From NCBI GenBank assembly GCA_947629385.1, contig CANRDO010000019.1, positions 1-55,563 of the forward strand: DNA of 55,563 nt, read 5' to 3'. Shown here piece by piece: positions 41,011-50,561 of this stretch. The stretch comes from an uncultured Lachnospiraceae bacterium (lineage in GTDB: Bacteria > Bacillota > Clostridia > Lachnospirales > Lachnospiraceae). Every line of letters begins with the position of its first letter. Positions within the stretch are counted from its first letter, which is position 1. The notes below the pieces were generated by a model, which worked only from the letters and a program-made list of their open reading frames with translations, had not been told where the DNA came from and ran no database searches. The translations under genes were made by a program, and so were the position numbers.

Positions 41011-43098
41011 TCAATCTTTTACATCTTTTATGCTGAAGCTCATTCTTCCCATCTTATCCTTGCCAAGGCAGACTACCTTCACCTTATCGCCCAATGTAAG
41101 CACGTCTTCCACTCGGTTGATCCTCTCTTTGGCAATCTTGGAGATATGCACCATGCCCTCCTTGCCCGGCGCGAACTCCACGAATGCCCCAAATTCCTTG
41201 ATGCTGACCACCTCGCCCGTAAACACCTGTCCTGCCTCGAAGTCCGTCACAATAATGTTGATCATCTCGGCGGCCTTGTCCATCATCTCCTGATCAGTGC
41301 CGCAGATCGATACGAAGCCGTCGTCGTCAATATCAATCTTGACGCCTGTGCGCTCGATGATCGTGTTGATCGTCTTGCCGCGCTGACCCACCACATCGCC
41401 GATCTTCTGCGGATCGATCTGAAGTTGGATGATCTTTGGCGCATATTTGCTGACCGTAGGTCTCGGCTCGGCGATGCACGGTGTCATAATCTCATTGAGA
41501 ATGTACTCACGCGCCTCATGTGTCCGCGCGATTGCCTCCTCGACGATCGGCCTCGTCAGACCATGGATCTTGATATCCATCTGGATCGCGGTGATGCCGT
41601 CATGCGTGCCGGCCACCTTGAAATCCATATCGCCGAAGAAGTCCTCAAGACCCTGAATATCGGTCAGGACAATGTAATCGTCATCGGTCTCCCCGGTCAC
41701 CAGACCGCAGGAGATACCCGCCACCTGCTTCTTGATCGGCACGCCCGCCGCCATCAGCGACATCGTGGACGCGCAGATACTCGCCTGAGAAGTAGAGCCG
41801 TTGGACTCGAATGTCTCAGATACCGTGCGGATCGCATACGGGAACTCCTCCGGGGTCGGAAGCACCGGAATCAGCGCTTTCTCCGCCAGAGCCCCATGAC
41901 CGATCTCACGGCGTCCCGGTCCGCGGCTGACCTTTGTCTCGCCTACGGAGTAGGACGGGAAATTGTAATGGTGCATATATCTCTTGTTCGTGATATTCTC
42001 ATCGAGGCCGTCCACCTTCTGCATCTCGGAGAGCGGGGCGAGCGTCGTCACGGTGCAGATCTGCGTCTGACCGCGCGTGAACATCGCGGAGCCGTGTACT
42101 CTCGGGATGATATCCACCTCAGCCGCCAACGGGCGAATCTGTGTGATCGCGCGGCCGTCCGGACGCTTGTGATCCTTGAGGATCATCTTGCGAACCGTCT
42201 TCTTCTGGTACTGATAGAGAGCCTCGCCCAGAAGACCGAGCCACTCCTCGTTGTCCGCGAACGCCTCCTCGAGCTTCGCGGAAATCTGGCGGATATTCTC
42301 CTCACGCTGCTGCTTGACATCCGTGAAGACAGCCACCTCCATCTCCTCCGGCGGCACGATCTTCTTCATCGCCTCGAACAGCTCCTCCGGAATCGCACAG
42401 CTCTCGTATGTGTGCTTCGGCTTGCCGACCTCCGCCACCATCTTATTGATAAAGTCGATGATCGTCAGGTTGATCTCATGGCACTTGTAGATCGCGTCGA
42501 TCATAACCTCATCCTTGACCTCATTTGCGCCGGCCTCGATCATGATGACCTTCTCACCCGTCGAAGCGACCGTCAGCTGCAGATCGCCCTCATCCCACTG
42601 TGTCTGAGACGGATTGACGATCAGCTCCCCGTTCACCATACCCATCTGCGTCATCGCGCACGGGCCGTCAAACGGAATGTCAGAGATCGACGTCGCAATC
42701 GCAGCGCCAAGCATAGCCACAAGCTCCGGACGGCACTCCGGATCCACGGACATCACCATGTTGTTCAGCGTCACATCGTTCCTGTAGTCCTTCGGGAACA
42801 GCGGGCGCATCGGGCGATCGATCACACGGGAAGTCAGGATCGCGTTCTCGGACGGCTTGCCCTCTCTCTTGTTGAAGCCTCCCGGGATCTTGCCTACCGA
42901 ATAAAACTTCTCCTCATACTCCACGCTGAGCGGAAAGAAATCAATCCCCTCGCGCGGCTTCTCCGACGCCGTCGCGGTGGAAAGTACCGTCGTGTCCCCA
43001 TAGTGCATAAACGCACAGCCATTCGCCTGCGCACCTACACGGCCTATGTCAACCGTGAGCGTTCTTCCTGCAAGCTCCATTGAAAAACTCTTGTACAT
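41011..43098 (-). CDS. pnp: Polynucleotide phosphorylase
   Basis: Phosphorolytic 3'-5' exoribonuclease of 695 residues. The two RNase PH-like halves are separated by an all-helical part: the first has GKIPGGFNKREGKPSENAIL, the second FTRGQTQ and YAIRTVSETFESNGSTSQAS, with the catalytic VAGTHDGITAIQMDIKI region. The C-terminal KH (IGDVVGQRGKTINTIIERTG) and S1 (GQVFTGEVVSIKEFGAFVEF) domains are complete. The start at 43098 follows AAAAGGAG; an ATG 39 bp upstream has no site. It lies after rpsO with a long imperfect hairpin in between, as in other bacteria in which pnp controls itself. Confidence 0.97.
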   Translation of the reverse strand: MYKSFSMELAGRTLTVDIGRVGAQANGCAFMHYGDTTVLSTATASEKPREGIDFFPLSVEYEEKFYSVGKIPGGFNKREGKPSENAILTSRVIDRPMRPLFPKDYRNDVTLNNMVMSVDPECRPELVAMLGAAIATSISDIPFDGPCAMTQMGMVNGELIVNPSQTQWDEGDLQLTVASTGEKVIMIEAGANEVKDEVMIDAIYKCHEINLTIIDFINKMVAEVGKPKHTYESCAIPEELFEAMKKIVPPEEMEVAVFTDVKQQREENIRQISAKLEEAFADNEEWLGLLGEALYQYQKKTVRKMILKDHKRPDGRAITQIRPLAAEVDIIPRVHGSAMFTRGQTQICTVTTLAPLSEMQKVDGLDENITNKRYMHHYNFPSYSVGETKVSRGPGRREIGHGALAEKALIPVLPTPEEFPYAIRTVSETFESNGSTSQASICASTMSLMAAGVPIKKQVAGISCGLVTGETDDDYIVLTDIQGLEDFFGDMDFKVAGTHDGITAIQMDIKIHGLTRPIVEEAIARTHEAREYILNEIMTPCIAEPRPTVSKYAPKIIQLQIDPQKIGDVVGQRGKTINTIIERTGVKIDIDDDGFVSICGTDQEMMDKAAEMINIIVTDFEAGQVFTGEVVSIKEFGAFVEFAPGKEGMVHISKIAKERINRVEDVLTLGDKVKVVCLGKDKMGRMSFSIKDVKD

Positions 43099-43150
43099 GC
43101 TCTCTTCTCCTTTTCTGATATTTTCTGTTTTCTGCATCAGAACAAGGTAT

Positions 43151-43229
43151 CTGCAAGAGTTCCGAAACTACTGAAAAAAGGACTTTCGCAAAAATCACCT
43201 TTTCAGTGGTCTCGGTTTTCTTCCTGCAG
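43151..43229 (-). other. Long imperfect rpsO-pnp intercistronic hairpin
   Basis: On the minus strand CCGAGACCACTGAAAAGG pairs with CCTTTTTTCAGTAGTTTCGG (43162-43215) with one mismatch and a small bulge, closed outside by CTGCA / TGCAG (43225-43229, 43151-43155). It lies within the pnp leader. The inner part with its T-rich arm could also act as a terminator. In E. coli a similar duplex before pnp is cut by RNase III during autoregulation. Confidence 0.6.
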
Positions 43230-43251
43230 AACCTGTTCTTCGCGCAAACGA

Positions 43252-43285
43252 GGCTGTCACCAAATAACTCTATTGTGCGACAGCC
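43252..43285 (-). terminator. Probable terminator of rpsO
   Basis: GGCTGTC / GACAGCC arms around a 20-nt loop, 12 bp beyond the rpsO stop codon. Only a weak T tract follows, so read-through to pnp is likely. Confidence 0.55.
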
Positions 43286-43296
43286 CCATTTTGGTC

Positions 43297-43563
43297 TTAT
43301 TTTCTGATACCAAGCTTCGCGATCAACTCACGATATCCCTCAAGATTCGTCTTCTTGAGATACGCAAGCAGGCCACGTCTCTGACCTACCATTTTCAGAA
43401 GACCTCTTCTGGAATGATGATCCTTCGGATGATTCTGGAGATGCTCGGTCAGCTCCTGAATGCGGGCTGTGAGCACTGCGATCTGCACCTCCGGTGAACC
43501 GGTGTCACCTGGTTTTCTTGCATACTCGTTGATAATTGCTGTCTTTTTCTCCTTTGAGATCAT
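43297..43563 (-). CDS. rpsO: 30S ribosomal protein S15
   Basis: Primary 16S rRNA-binding protein of the 30S platform, 88 residues, the usual length. It shows the family blocks [17 protein letters not shown] and [19 protein letters not shown], then the C-terminal [29 protein letters not shown] precedes the start. It has its own promoter and a structured leader, and pnp follows. Confidence 0.99.
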   Translation of the reverse strand: MISKEKKTAIINEYARKPGDTGSPEVQIAVLTARIQELTEHLQNHPKDHHSRRGLLKMVGQRRGLLAYLKKTNLEGYRELIAKLGIRK

Positions 43564-43591
43564 GATTTCTCCTCCTGTTTTTTGATCGCCT

Positions 43592-43632
43592 GCTGCCAGG
43601 AAAGCGGTCGGAGTGTCCGGCTTCTGGGCAGC
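43592..43632 (-). promoter_or_regulatory. Structured rpsO leader (candidate S15 autoregulatory site)
   Basis: GCTGCC(C)AG pairs with CTGGCAGC over 8 bp with one bulge, enclosing a CGG / CCG stem, about 30 nt upstream of the rpsO start. S15 represses its own mRNA through leader structures in several bacteria; whether this one binds S15 is inference. Confidence 0.45.
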
Positions 43633-43653
43633 GGCTAAATTTTACACTCAAAC

Positions 43654-43682
43654 AATATAACATAAGAACTCTTTTCCGTCAA
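43654..43682 (-). promoter_or_regulatory. Promoter of rpsO
   Basis: Minus-strand TTGACG (43677-43682), 17-bp spacer and TATATT (43654-43659), about 90 bp upstream of rpsO. Confidence 0.75.
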
Positions 43683-43708
43683 CCGAAAAAGTTTAGCAAA
43701 AATGGGGA

Positions 43709-44605
43709 TCATACGATTCCGAAATAAGCCTTCCCTGCCCGGATATCCCGCTGCATCTGCGCCTTCAAATCGTCTACCGAGGCAAACCTCTGCTCCGGAC
43801 GGCGAAAATGCTTCAGCATTACCTTCATCGGCTCGCCATAGAGATCCTCGCGAACCCCATACAGATGTGTCTCTACACCGAGAGCCTCTCCTCCAACGGT
43901 CGGCTTACAGCCGATGTTTGTCACCCCGCGACAGCGAAATCTGTCCGAAACCACCTCGCTGAAATACACTCCCTTGGGAGGCAAAAGCTTTCTCCTATCC
44001 GGAATCAGATTGATCGTCGGCATCCCGATCCGCCGCCCAAGCCTCTGTCCGTGTTCCACCACGCCCGTGACGGGGTAGGCATATCCGAGCAGACAATTCA
44101 CCAGCTCCATATCTGCGTCCGATAGCACCTCTCTGATATATGTGCTGCTGATCTCGCGACCCTCATGCCGCTCCTTCTCCACCACGATCAGGCGAAATCC
44201 ATACTTTCCCTGTAGCTCTTCAAGCAGTGCCACATCCCCGCGTCGCCGATGCCCAAAGCGGAAATCCGTCCCGACCACGATATATCGCGCCTTCATCTGC
44301 CCTACAAGTACCTCGGAGACGAAAGCCTCGGGCTCCATTCCCAGGATTTCCGGGACGTACGGGCACCGCATCATACAGTCGATCCCGAATGCCTCAAACA
44401 GCTCGCCTTTTTCCTGTGGAGTAAGAAGCGCCGGGTTTTCCTCCGGCGCGATCGTGAAGGCAATCCCGTAAAGGCCCTTATCCTGCAAGCGCAGCACCTC
44501 GCGGATCAGCTTCTGGTGTCCTCTGTGCAGGCCGTCGAATTTGCCCAGCGTGACCACAGACGGGAATGGAGAATGAAAATCTGTGGTGTCATGTATCTCT
44601 ATCAT
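43709..44605 (-). CDS. ribF: Bifunctional riboflavin kinase / FAD synthetase
   Basis: Makes FMN and FAD from riboflavin. The N-terminal nucleotidyltransferase has VVTLGKFDGLHRGHQKLI (18-35) and the late ISSTYIREVLSDADME block. The C-terminal kinase domain has VVEHGQRLGRRIGMPTINL and GVYFSEVV. The first motif reads GKFDG where most family members read GNFDG. The start is ATG at 44605 with AGAAGG seven bases upstream; GTG at 44608 is possible. Last gene of the nusA operon, 24 bp after truB; the rpsO promoter follows. Confidence 0.96.
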   Translation of the reverse strand: MIEIHDTTDFHSPFPSVVTLGKFDGLHRGHQKLIREVLRLQDKGLYGIAFTIAPEENPALLTPQEKGELFEAFGIDCMMRCPYVPEILGMEPEAFVSEVLVGQMKARYIVVGTDFRFGHRRRGDVALLEELQGKYGFRLIVVEKERHEGREISSTYIREVLSDADMELVNCLLGYAYPVTGVVEHGQRLGRRIGMPTINLIPDRRKLLPPKGVYFSEVVSDRFRCRGVTNIGCKPTVGGEALGVETHLYGVREDLYGEPMKVMLKHFRRPEQRFASVDDLKAQMQRDIRAGKAYFGIV

Positions 44606-44629
44606 CACTCAGCCTTCTTATATCATTGT

Positions 44630-45598
44630 TTATAGAAACATCGTCTTCGCACACAGGCTTTGTCTCTGCGCATTCCACTCATATACGGCGAGAAATGCAC
44701 CGTCAACACCGTACACACGGACGGCCTCAGCCGTTTCCCGCTTTGACCATTTGCCAGCATCTGTTCCCTGATCCGTGCACGCGCCGCAATCTGCCGGTGC
44801 TCCTTCGCGCAGAACCGTGCACTCCCTCAGAAGCTCCCTCGTCAGCGCATTCCCGTTTCGCACGCGACGCTCCGCATCCTGATTCAGGAGCAGAGCCGGA
44901 AACTCCTGGAATACCGAGTCTGTTCTTTGGATCAGCTCCCCAAGGCGCCCCTCGTCCCGGTAGCGCTCCACCATCTCCAGCTTCACACTGTCCGAAAGCA
45001 GAAATGGGCCAGCCTTCGTTCGCAGCAGCGACCTCATACAGCCGCCACAGCCAAGTGCGGCCCCAATGTCGTGGCAGAGGGTTCGGATATAAGTGCCCTT
45101 CGAGCAGGTCACCGTCATCGTGATCTCCGGTAGCCTGACTTCCTCGACTGTGATCTCATAAATCTCAATCCTGCGCGGCTTGCGCTCCACCTCGATTCCC
45201 TGCCTTGCCAGGTCGTACAGCCGCCTGCCGTCGACCTTGAGCGCCGAATACATCGGCGGAATCTGCTCCTGCTGCCCGACGAAGGAACGAATGCATGCCC
45301 GCGCCTCGTCCTCCGTACATGTCACAGGCTTCGTCTCCAGAATCTGTCCCGTCGTATCCTGTGTATCGGTCGTTGTCCCCAGAAGAAGCACGGCGCGGTA
45401 CGTCTTATCTCGGTCTGTGAGCAGATCACAGACTTTCGTTGCCTTTCCCAGGCAGACCGGAAGCACGCCCTGCGCCTCCGGATCCAGCGTCCCGGTGTGT
45501 CCAATCCGTCTTTGTCTGAGGATCCCTCGCAACTTTGCCACCACGTCGTGCGATGTATAGCCGCTCTCTTTGTATACGTTGATGATTCCATCAATCAC
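44630..45598 (-). CDS. truB: tRNA pseudouridine(55) synthase
   Basis: Makes pseudouridine 55 in the T-loop of tRNAs. In 322 residues it shows GIINVYKESGYTSHDVV at the N-terminus, the catalytic Asp in IGHTGTLDPEAQGVLPVCLG (36-55), and KTYRAVLLLGTTTDTQD. The C-terminal RNA-binding part follows, with CSKGTYIRTLCHDIG. The start codon is GTG at 45598 and overlaps the end of nrnA by 8 bp. AGAGGA in that gene serves as ribosome binding site. Confidence 0.97.
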   Translation of the reverse strand: MIDGIINVYKESGYTSHDVVAKLRGILRQRRIGHTGTLDPEAQGVLPVCLGKATKVCDLLTDRDKTYRAVLLLGTTTDTQDTTGQILETKPVTCTEDEARACIRSFVGQQEQIPPMYSALKVDGRRLYDLARQGIEVERKPRRIEIYEITVEEVRLPEITMTVTCSKGTYIRTLCHDIGAALGCGGCMRSLLRTKAGPFLLSDSVKLEMVERYRDEGRLGELIQRTDSVFQEFPALLLNQDAERRVRNGNALTRELLRECTVLREGAPADCGACTDQGTDAGKWSKRETAEAVRVYGVDGAFLAVYEWNAQRQSLCAKTMFL

Positions 45599-46556
45599 GG
45601 TCTTTTTCCTCTAGCTGCTGCTCAATCTGTGGCAGAAGAAGATTCAGCACATCACAGGCCGTTCCCTTCATGGTGCAGCCGGCCGCGCGCACATGGCCGC
45701 CGCCGCCGAAGCTCTGCGCCACGCGACTCACATCGACCAATGATTTTGAGCGCATGCTGACCTTATACACGCCTGGCTCCGTCTCATAGAAGAAGATCGC
45801 CACCTCCACACCGTAGGTACCCACCAGAGTCTCGACAATGCCATCCAGATCCGACGTATCCACCCCGAAGAAATCCATGGTCTCGCGCTGAACATAGCTG
45901 AAGATCACTCTTCCATCCTTCAAAAGCGAGCTCTCCAGCAGCGCCTTTCCGTGGATCAACCTCTGCTGATAGGATTTGTCGTAATAGGTAGCGTTGATGA
46001 TCTTTGAGCCGTCAATACCCCTGCGCATCAGCCGTGCCGCCATCTCCATCGTATCCGGGGACGTGCAGGAGTGCCGGAACACGCCCGTGTCATGCACAAT
46101 TCCCATGTAGAGAGCCTCCGCCGCCTCAAGCGGTATCTTCTCCTCGTCCAGGATCCGGACAACCAGCTCGGAAGTCGAGCTCGCATCCGGCACAATGTAA
46201 TCGACGTCGCCGAAGCCGCTGTTGCTGATGTGATGGTCAATGCAAACCGTTTTCTTCGCTTTTTTCCGGAACTCTCCGGCGGCCCCGAGCCGGTGCTCGT
46301 CCGCGCAATCCAGACAGAAGAACAAGTCGCAGTCGATCTCCCGGGGGATCTCATGCCGAACCTCATCCACACCGGAAATCATATGGTAGGCGCGCGGGAT
46401 ATTCTCCAGATATACAGCCGCCTCAACCTCAGGATAATTCTTTTTCAGATAATGATACAATCCCAGACTGGATCCGATCGCGTCCCCGTCCGGACGGATA
46501 TGCCCTGCAATCGCCACACTTTGTACGTCCTTTAATTCCTTTGCAAGGTCAATCAT
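45591..46556 (-). CDS. nrnA: DHH-family bifunctional oligoribonuclease / pAp phosphatase
   Basis: Degrades nanoRNAs and 3'-phosphoadenosine 5'-phosphate. The DHH domain has the motifs IAGHIRPDGDAIGSS (17-31), FFCLDCADEHRLG, the signature DHHISNSGFGDVDYI and GIVHDTGVFRHS. The C-terminal DHHA1 domain has the nucleotide-binding SFGGGGHVRAAGC. 321 residues from the start at 46556, which follows AAGGAGGAG; an ATG 63 bp upstream inside the rbfA end region has no site. It belongs to the infB-rbfA-nrnA-truB order that is usual in Firmicutes. Confidence 0.95.
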   Translation of the reverse strand: MIDLAKELKDVQSVAIAGHIRPDGDAIGSSLGLYHYLKKNYPEVEAAVYLENIPRAYHMISGVDEVRHEIPREIDCDLFFCLDCADEHRLGAAGEFRKKAKKTVCIDHHISNSGFGDVDYIVPDASSTSELVVRILDEEKIPLEAAEALYMGIVHDTGVFRHSCTSPDTMEMAARLMRRGIDGSKIINATYYDKSYQQRLIHGKALLESSLLKDGRVIFSYVQRETMDFFGVDTSDLDGIVETLVGTYGVEVAIFFYETEPGVYKVSMRSKSLVDVSRVAQSFGGGGHVRAAGCTMKGTACDVLNLLLPQIEQQLEEKDRD

Positions 46557-46608
46557 CGCATTCTCCTCCTTCGCTTCGCCACGCGTCAGTCCATGCGCAG
46601 CCGAGCCG

Positions 46609-46968
46609 TCATTCTTCATTTCCGACCACCTCGTCGATCAGCTTCGACATATTCACGCCATACTCAATCGACTGATCCAGAATGAACCGGATCTCAGGCG
46701 TATTGCGCAGGTTGACGCTGTGCGCGATCTGTCTGCGCACATAGCCCTCCGCGCTTTTCAAGCCCGCCAGCGTGTCGGCCGCCGCCTTCTCGTCCCCGAG
46801 CACGGAGATATACGCCTTGCAGGTCTTCAGATCCGGCGCCACCTCGACAGCCACCACAGACGTCATCGGCGCGATCCTGGGATCCTTGATCTCGTTCTGG
46901 ATGATGCGGGAAAGCTCTTTTTGAACTTCCCCGTTGATCCTCGTGTTTTTGATGCCATTCTTTCTCAT
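46609..46968 (-). CDS. rbfA: 30S ribosome-binding factor RbfA
   Basis: Assists 16S rRNA 5'-end maturation and 30S assembly. 119 residues with the family features NTRINGEVQKELSRIIQNEI near the N-terminus, KDPRIAPMTSVVAVEVAPDL and the KH-like KAYISVLGDE. It ends after LDQSIEYGVNMSKLIDEV. It starts 26 bp after infB in the same operon. Confidence 0.97.
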   Translation of the reverse strand: MRKNGIKNTRINGEVQKELSRIIQNEIKDPRIAPMTSVVAVEVAPDLKTCKAYISVLGDEKAAADTLAGLKSAEGYVRRQIAHSVNLRNTPEIRFILDQSIEYGVNMSKLIDEVVGNEE

Positions 46969-46994
46969 ATATTCTGCCTCTATTCCATCTTTCC

Positions 46995-49928
46995 CTATCT
47001 CGGAACCTCGACCATGATATAAGCTTCCACCTTGTCTTCTTCCCTGACATCGTTGAATTTCTCAAATACGAGGCCGCACTCATAGCCTGCCCTGACTTCC
47101 TTCACATCATCCTTGAAACGCTTCAGGGACGCGAGGGAGCCCTCGTAGATCACCGAATCGTCTCTGGAAATACGGATCAGGCAGTTTCTCTGGAACACGC
47201 CGTCTGTCACATAGGAGCCGGCGATCGTGCCCACGCCCGACGCCTTGAAGAGCTGACGCACCTCTGCGTGCCCGATCACCTTCTCCTCGAAGACCGGATC
47301 CAGCATGCCCTTCATCGCAGCCTCCACGTCAGCGATCGCATCGTAGATCACACGATACAGGCGAATGTCGACGCCCTCGCGCTCCGCCGTCGTCTTCGCC
47401 ATCGCGTCAGGCCGCACATTGAAGCCGATAATGATCGCGTTCGAGGCGGACGCAAGAATTACATCCGACTCGTTGATCGCGCCCACGCCGCCGTGGATGA
47501 TCTTGACGATCACCTCTTCGTTCGACAGCTTGAGCAGACTCTGCTTCACCGCCTCGACCGAACCCTGCACGTCGGCCTTCACGATGATGTCAAGCTCCTT
47601 TAGGCTGCCCGCCTGAATCTGCGTAAACAGATCGTCCAGGGACATTCTTGCCTTCGTATCCTCAAGCAGCTTCTCTCTGCCCTCGCTGATGAAGGTCTCC
47701 GCGAAGCTTCTCGCCTCTTTCTCGCTGTCCATGCTCATGAAGATCTCGCCCGCGTTCGGAACGTCGCTGAAGCCGAGGATCTCCACCGGCGTGGACGGAC
47801 CCGCCTCTTTGACGCGGCGTCCTTTGTCGTCCATCATGGCTCTTACCTTACCATAGCAGGAGCCTGCCGCCACCGGATCGCCGACATGCAGCGTGCCCTT
47901 CTGAACGAGCACCGTCGCCACCGGACCCTTGCCCTTGTCAAGCTCCGCCTCGATGACCAGACCTCTCGCCTTCCTCTTCGGATTGGCCTTGAGCTCCGCC
48001 ACCTCAGCCGTGAGAAGGATCATTTCAAGCAGCGTGTCGATTCCCTCGTGCGTGTGCGCGGATACCGGCACGAAGACCGTGCTTCCGCCCCAGTCCTCCG
48101 GCACGAGCTCGTACTCGGAGAGCTCCTGCTTCACGCGCTCTACATTCGCGCTCGGCTTGTCGATCTTGTTGATCGCGACGATGATCTCGATGCCGGCCGC
48201 CTTCGCGTGGCTGATCGCCTCGATCGTCTGCGGCATCACGCCGTCGTCCGCCGCCACCACAAGGATCGCGATATCGGTCGCGTTCGCGCCGCGCATGCGC
48301 ATCGCCGTGAACGCCTCATGTCCCGGTGTGTCGAGGAACGTGATCTTCTGTCCGTTGATCGAGACAACGTAGGCGCCGATATGCTGTGTGATGCCGCCTG
48401 CCTCCTTGTCGATCACATGGGTATTGCGGATCGCGTCCAAAAGAGAGGTTTTGCCGTGGTCGACATGGCCCATGACACAGACCACCGGGGAGCGCGGAAC
48501 CATCGTCTCCTCCGCGTCCTCTTCTTCCTTCAGAAGCTCCGCCAGCACATCTACCTTCTCTTCCTTTTCACAGATACAGTTAAACTCAAGCGCGATCTCC
48601 TCCGCCTGATCAAAATCGATCTCCTGGTTCACGGTCACCATCGTGCCCTGCAGGAAGAGCTTCTTCACGATCGCGGACGGCTGTACCTTCATCGCGTCCG
48701 CGAGCTCGGAGATCGTAAGCTTCTCCGGGATCGTAATGTTGCGGATCGTATCCTCAGGCTTCTCCGCCGGCTTCGGCGCCGGAGCCTTCGGCTGCTGTCC
48801 CTTCTTCATGCCGCCCTTCTGATTCTGGCGCGCGTTCTTCTCGAGTCTGTCGAGCTTATCCCCCTTATCACCGCGATTCCGGTCGCCGCGCTCCGTGCGC
48901 TTGCGGCTCTCCTTCTCCATCGGCTTGCTGTCCGCCTGCGGCTTCGGAATAGCGCCGGGACGTCCGCCCTGCGGTCTCCCCTGGCCTCTGCCCTGACCAT
49001 CGCCGCCGAAGCGTCCGCCCTGGCCTCTGCCCTGACCGTCGCCGACATAGCGTCCGCCCTGGCTTCTGCCCTGACCGTCATTCGCATAGCGCCCGCCCTG
49101 ACTCCTGTTCTGGCCATCGTTCGCGTAGCGTCTGCCCTGAGCGTCCCCCTGCGGCCTGCTTCCCTGTGGTCTCACGCCCGGCTGTCCCTGCGGTCTCGCT
49201 CCGGCCTGGTTCTGCGACCTTGCTTCCTGTGCAGAAACCGGTCTTGCCTGCGTGTCCTGGGGTCTCGCTCCCGGCTGCACCTGCGGTCTCTCCGTCGGCT
49301 GCCCCTGCGGTCTCATGCCCGGCTGTCCCTGCGGTCTCATGCCCGGCTGTCCCTGCGGTCTCATGCCCGGCTGTCCCTGCGGTCTTGCGCCCGGTTGCCC
49401 CTGCGGCCTCATACCCGGCTGACTCTGCGGCCTCACACCCGGCTGTCCCTGCGGCCTCATACCCGCCTGTCCCTGCGGTCTCATGCCCGGCTGTCCCTGC
49501 GGTCTCATGCCCGGCTGTCCCTGCGGTCTCATGCCCGGCTGTCCCTGCGGCCTCGGACGCCCGCCCGGCTTCACCATGCCGGTCTTGCTGTTCTGCGGCC
49601 GGAATACCTGGATGATATTTTTTTTCTTTGGCGGTGCTGCCGGCGCAGACGCGCTTTCATCCACGGCATTTGATTCCGGCTCTGCCTTCTTCACCGCACT
49701 CTTTTCCGCAGTCTCAGCCTGCTCAGGCTTCTGTCCGTCCGGCTCCTTCGCCGCCTCCCTGGAAGCCTTCTTCGGCGCAAACATCGCACGAAGCTTCTCA
49801 GCATCCTCCTCTTCCACATTGCTCATATGTGTCTTGACCTCGACGCCGATCTTTTGCAGTGCAGCGATAATATCTTTATTTTCCTTTTCGAGCTCCTTTG
49901 CAAGCTCATGAACCCTGATTTTCGCCAT
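46995..49928 (-). CDS. infB: Translation initiation factor IF-2 with long repeat-rich N-terminus
   Basis: GTPase that places initiator tRNA on the ribosome. The conserved part is complete: IF2_N domain (1-50, [20 protein letters not shown]), a second IF2_N-like part near 405-450, the G domain with [19 protein letters not shown] and [13 protein letters not shown], and C-terminal domains to YIMVEVPR. Between them are about 350 residues of low complexity: twelve [12 protein letters not shown] octads, then RG-rich [11 protein letters not shown] units and a charged stretch. Length 977, against roughly 700-900 in relatives. The start at 49928 has GGGAGG at 7 nt; ATG at 49934 overlaps the ylxQ stop and is too close to the site. 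Confidence 0.95.
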   Translation of the reverse strand: MAKIRVHELAKELEKENKDIIAALQKIGVEVKTHMSNVEEEDAEKLRAMFAPKKASREAAKEPDGQKPEQAETAEKSAVKKAEPESNAVDESASAPAAPPKKKNIIQVFRPQNSKTGMVKPGGRPRPQGQPGMRPQGQPGMRPQGQPGMRPQGQAGMRPQGQPGVRPQSQPGMRPQGQPGARPQGQPGMRPQGQPGMRPQGQPGMRPQGQPTERPQVQPGARPQDTQARPVSAQEARSQNQAGARPQGQPGVRPQGSRPQGDAQGRRYANDGQNRSQGGRYANDGQGRSQGGRYVGDGQGRGQGGRFGGDGQGRGQGRPQGGRPGAIPKPQADSKPMEKESRKRTERGDRNRGDKGDKLDRLEKNARQNQKGGMKKGQQPKAPAPKPAEKPEDTIRNITIPEKLTISELADAMKVQPSAIVKKLFLQGTMVTVNQEIDFDQAEEIALEFNCICEKEEKVDVLAELLKEEEDAEETMVPRSPVVCVMGHVDHGKTSLLDAIRNTHVIDKEAGGITQHIGAYVVSINGQKITFLDTPGHEAFTAMRMRGANATDIAILVVAADDGVMPQTIEAISHAKAAGIEIIVAINKIDKPSANVERVKQELSEYELVPEDWGGSTVFVPVSAHTHEGIDTLLEMILLTAEVAELKANPKRKARGLVIEAELDKGKGPVATVLVQKGTLHVGDPVAAGSCYGKVRAMMDDKGRRVKEAGPSTPVEILGFSDVPNAGEIFMSMDSEKEARSFAETFISEGREKLLEDTKARMSLDDLFTQIQAGSLKELDIIVKADVQGSVEAVKQSLLKLSNEEVIVKIIHGGVGAINESDVILASASNAIIIGFNVRPDAMAKTTAEREGVDIRLYRVIYDAIADVEAAMKGMLDPVFEEKVIGHAEVRQLFKASGVGTIAGSYVTDGVFQRNCLIRISRDDSVIYEGSLASLKRFKDDVKEVRAGYECGLVFEKFNDVREEDKVEAYIMVEVPR
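49180..49552 (-). repeat. 24-bp minisatellite within infB
   Basis: About twelve tandem or near-tandem 24-bp units code for GQPGMRPQ and variants; several are identical at the DNA level. A second set of 39-bp units (48975-49140) codes for [17 protein letters not shown] repeats. Both keep frame, so unit number may differ between strains. Confidence 0.9.
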
Positions 49929-49930
49929 AC

Positions 49931-50290
49931 TCATTCCTCCCGTCCCTTACACACAATTTTCATGCCACTGTCTGCCTGTTCCATAAAACATGCAAGTTTC
50001 TTTTCTATCGACCTTGACAACCCCTCATCCGTAATCGCAAGGGACGCCCGAAATTCGCATCCGATCGCTGTGCCCAGCTGCTCTTTCCCACCGTAGACAT
50101 ATACGGGTACGCGATAAAAGTCACACATGTTCCGGAATTTTTTCTTCGTATTCTCCGAAGCCTCCTCCGAAACAATCACGAGGCCGGCCTTTCCCGACTT
50201 GACCGCCTGTTCCGTCTGGAACTCGCCGGACGCAACCTTCCCCGCCTTTTTCGCAATACCGACCAGCGACAATACGCTATCTCTTCTCAA
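49931..50290 (-). CDS. ylxQ: L7Ae-family ribosomal-protein-like YlxQ
   Basis: Small RNA-binding protein of the L7Ae/L30e/S12e family, encoded between ylxR and infB in many Firmicutes. It shows [20 protein letters not shown] and a central [18 protein letters not shown], the usual kink-turn-binding region. There is no ATG; TTG at 50290 lies 10 nt after AAGGAG, and TTG at 50299 is too close to it. Either way it starts inside the end of ylxR, so translation is coupled. About 119 residues. Confidence 0.9.
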   Translation of the reverse strand: MRRDSVLSLVGIAKKAGKVASGEFQTEQAVKSGKAGLVIVSEEASENTKKKFRNMCDFYRVPVYVYGGKEQLGTAIGCEFRASLAITDEGLSRSIEKKLACFMEQADSGMKIVCKGREE

Positions 50291-50558
50291 TCGATTCAAT
50301 CTCCTTCTTCAGATTCTCATAAGTCTCATCAGGCACCTTTTGCTTCAGGGATCGCTCGATTCCCTTGTTTTTCACCGCCTTCTCGAAGCATTCCATCGAG
50401 CGGCAGAGATATGCGCCGCGGCCGTTCTTGCGCCCCGTCGCGTCCAGAACGATCTCGCCCTCCGAGGTGCGGAGAATCCGTATCATCTCTTTCTTGTCCT
50501 TCATTTCCTGGCATCCCGTGCATTTGCGCAGCGGGACCCGCTTTCCCTGAGCTGCCAT
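50277..50558 (-). CDS. ylxR: RNA-binding protein YlxR (DUF448)
   Basis: 93-residue protein of the DUF448 family, often a regulator with nucleic-acid binding. The signature GxGAYxCRSxECF is clear in GRGAYLCRSMECFEKAVKNK, and the first part has PLRKCTGCQEMKDKKEMIRI, with two Cys that are typical. It lies 3 bp after nusA and overlaps ylxQ. Confidence 0.94.
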   Translation of the reverse strand: MAAQGKRVPLRKCTGCQEMKDKKEMIRILRTSEGEIVLDATGRKNGRGAYLCRSMECFEKAVKNKGIERSLKQKVPDETYENLKKEIESIEKR

Positions 50559-50561
50559 GAC

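Noticed and set aside
49166..49615. Repeats in infB as a CRISPR array
   Set aside because: The 24-bp units are contiguous or near-contiguous, in frame and code for GQPGMRPQ; there are no unique spacers of constant length and no cas genes.
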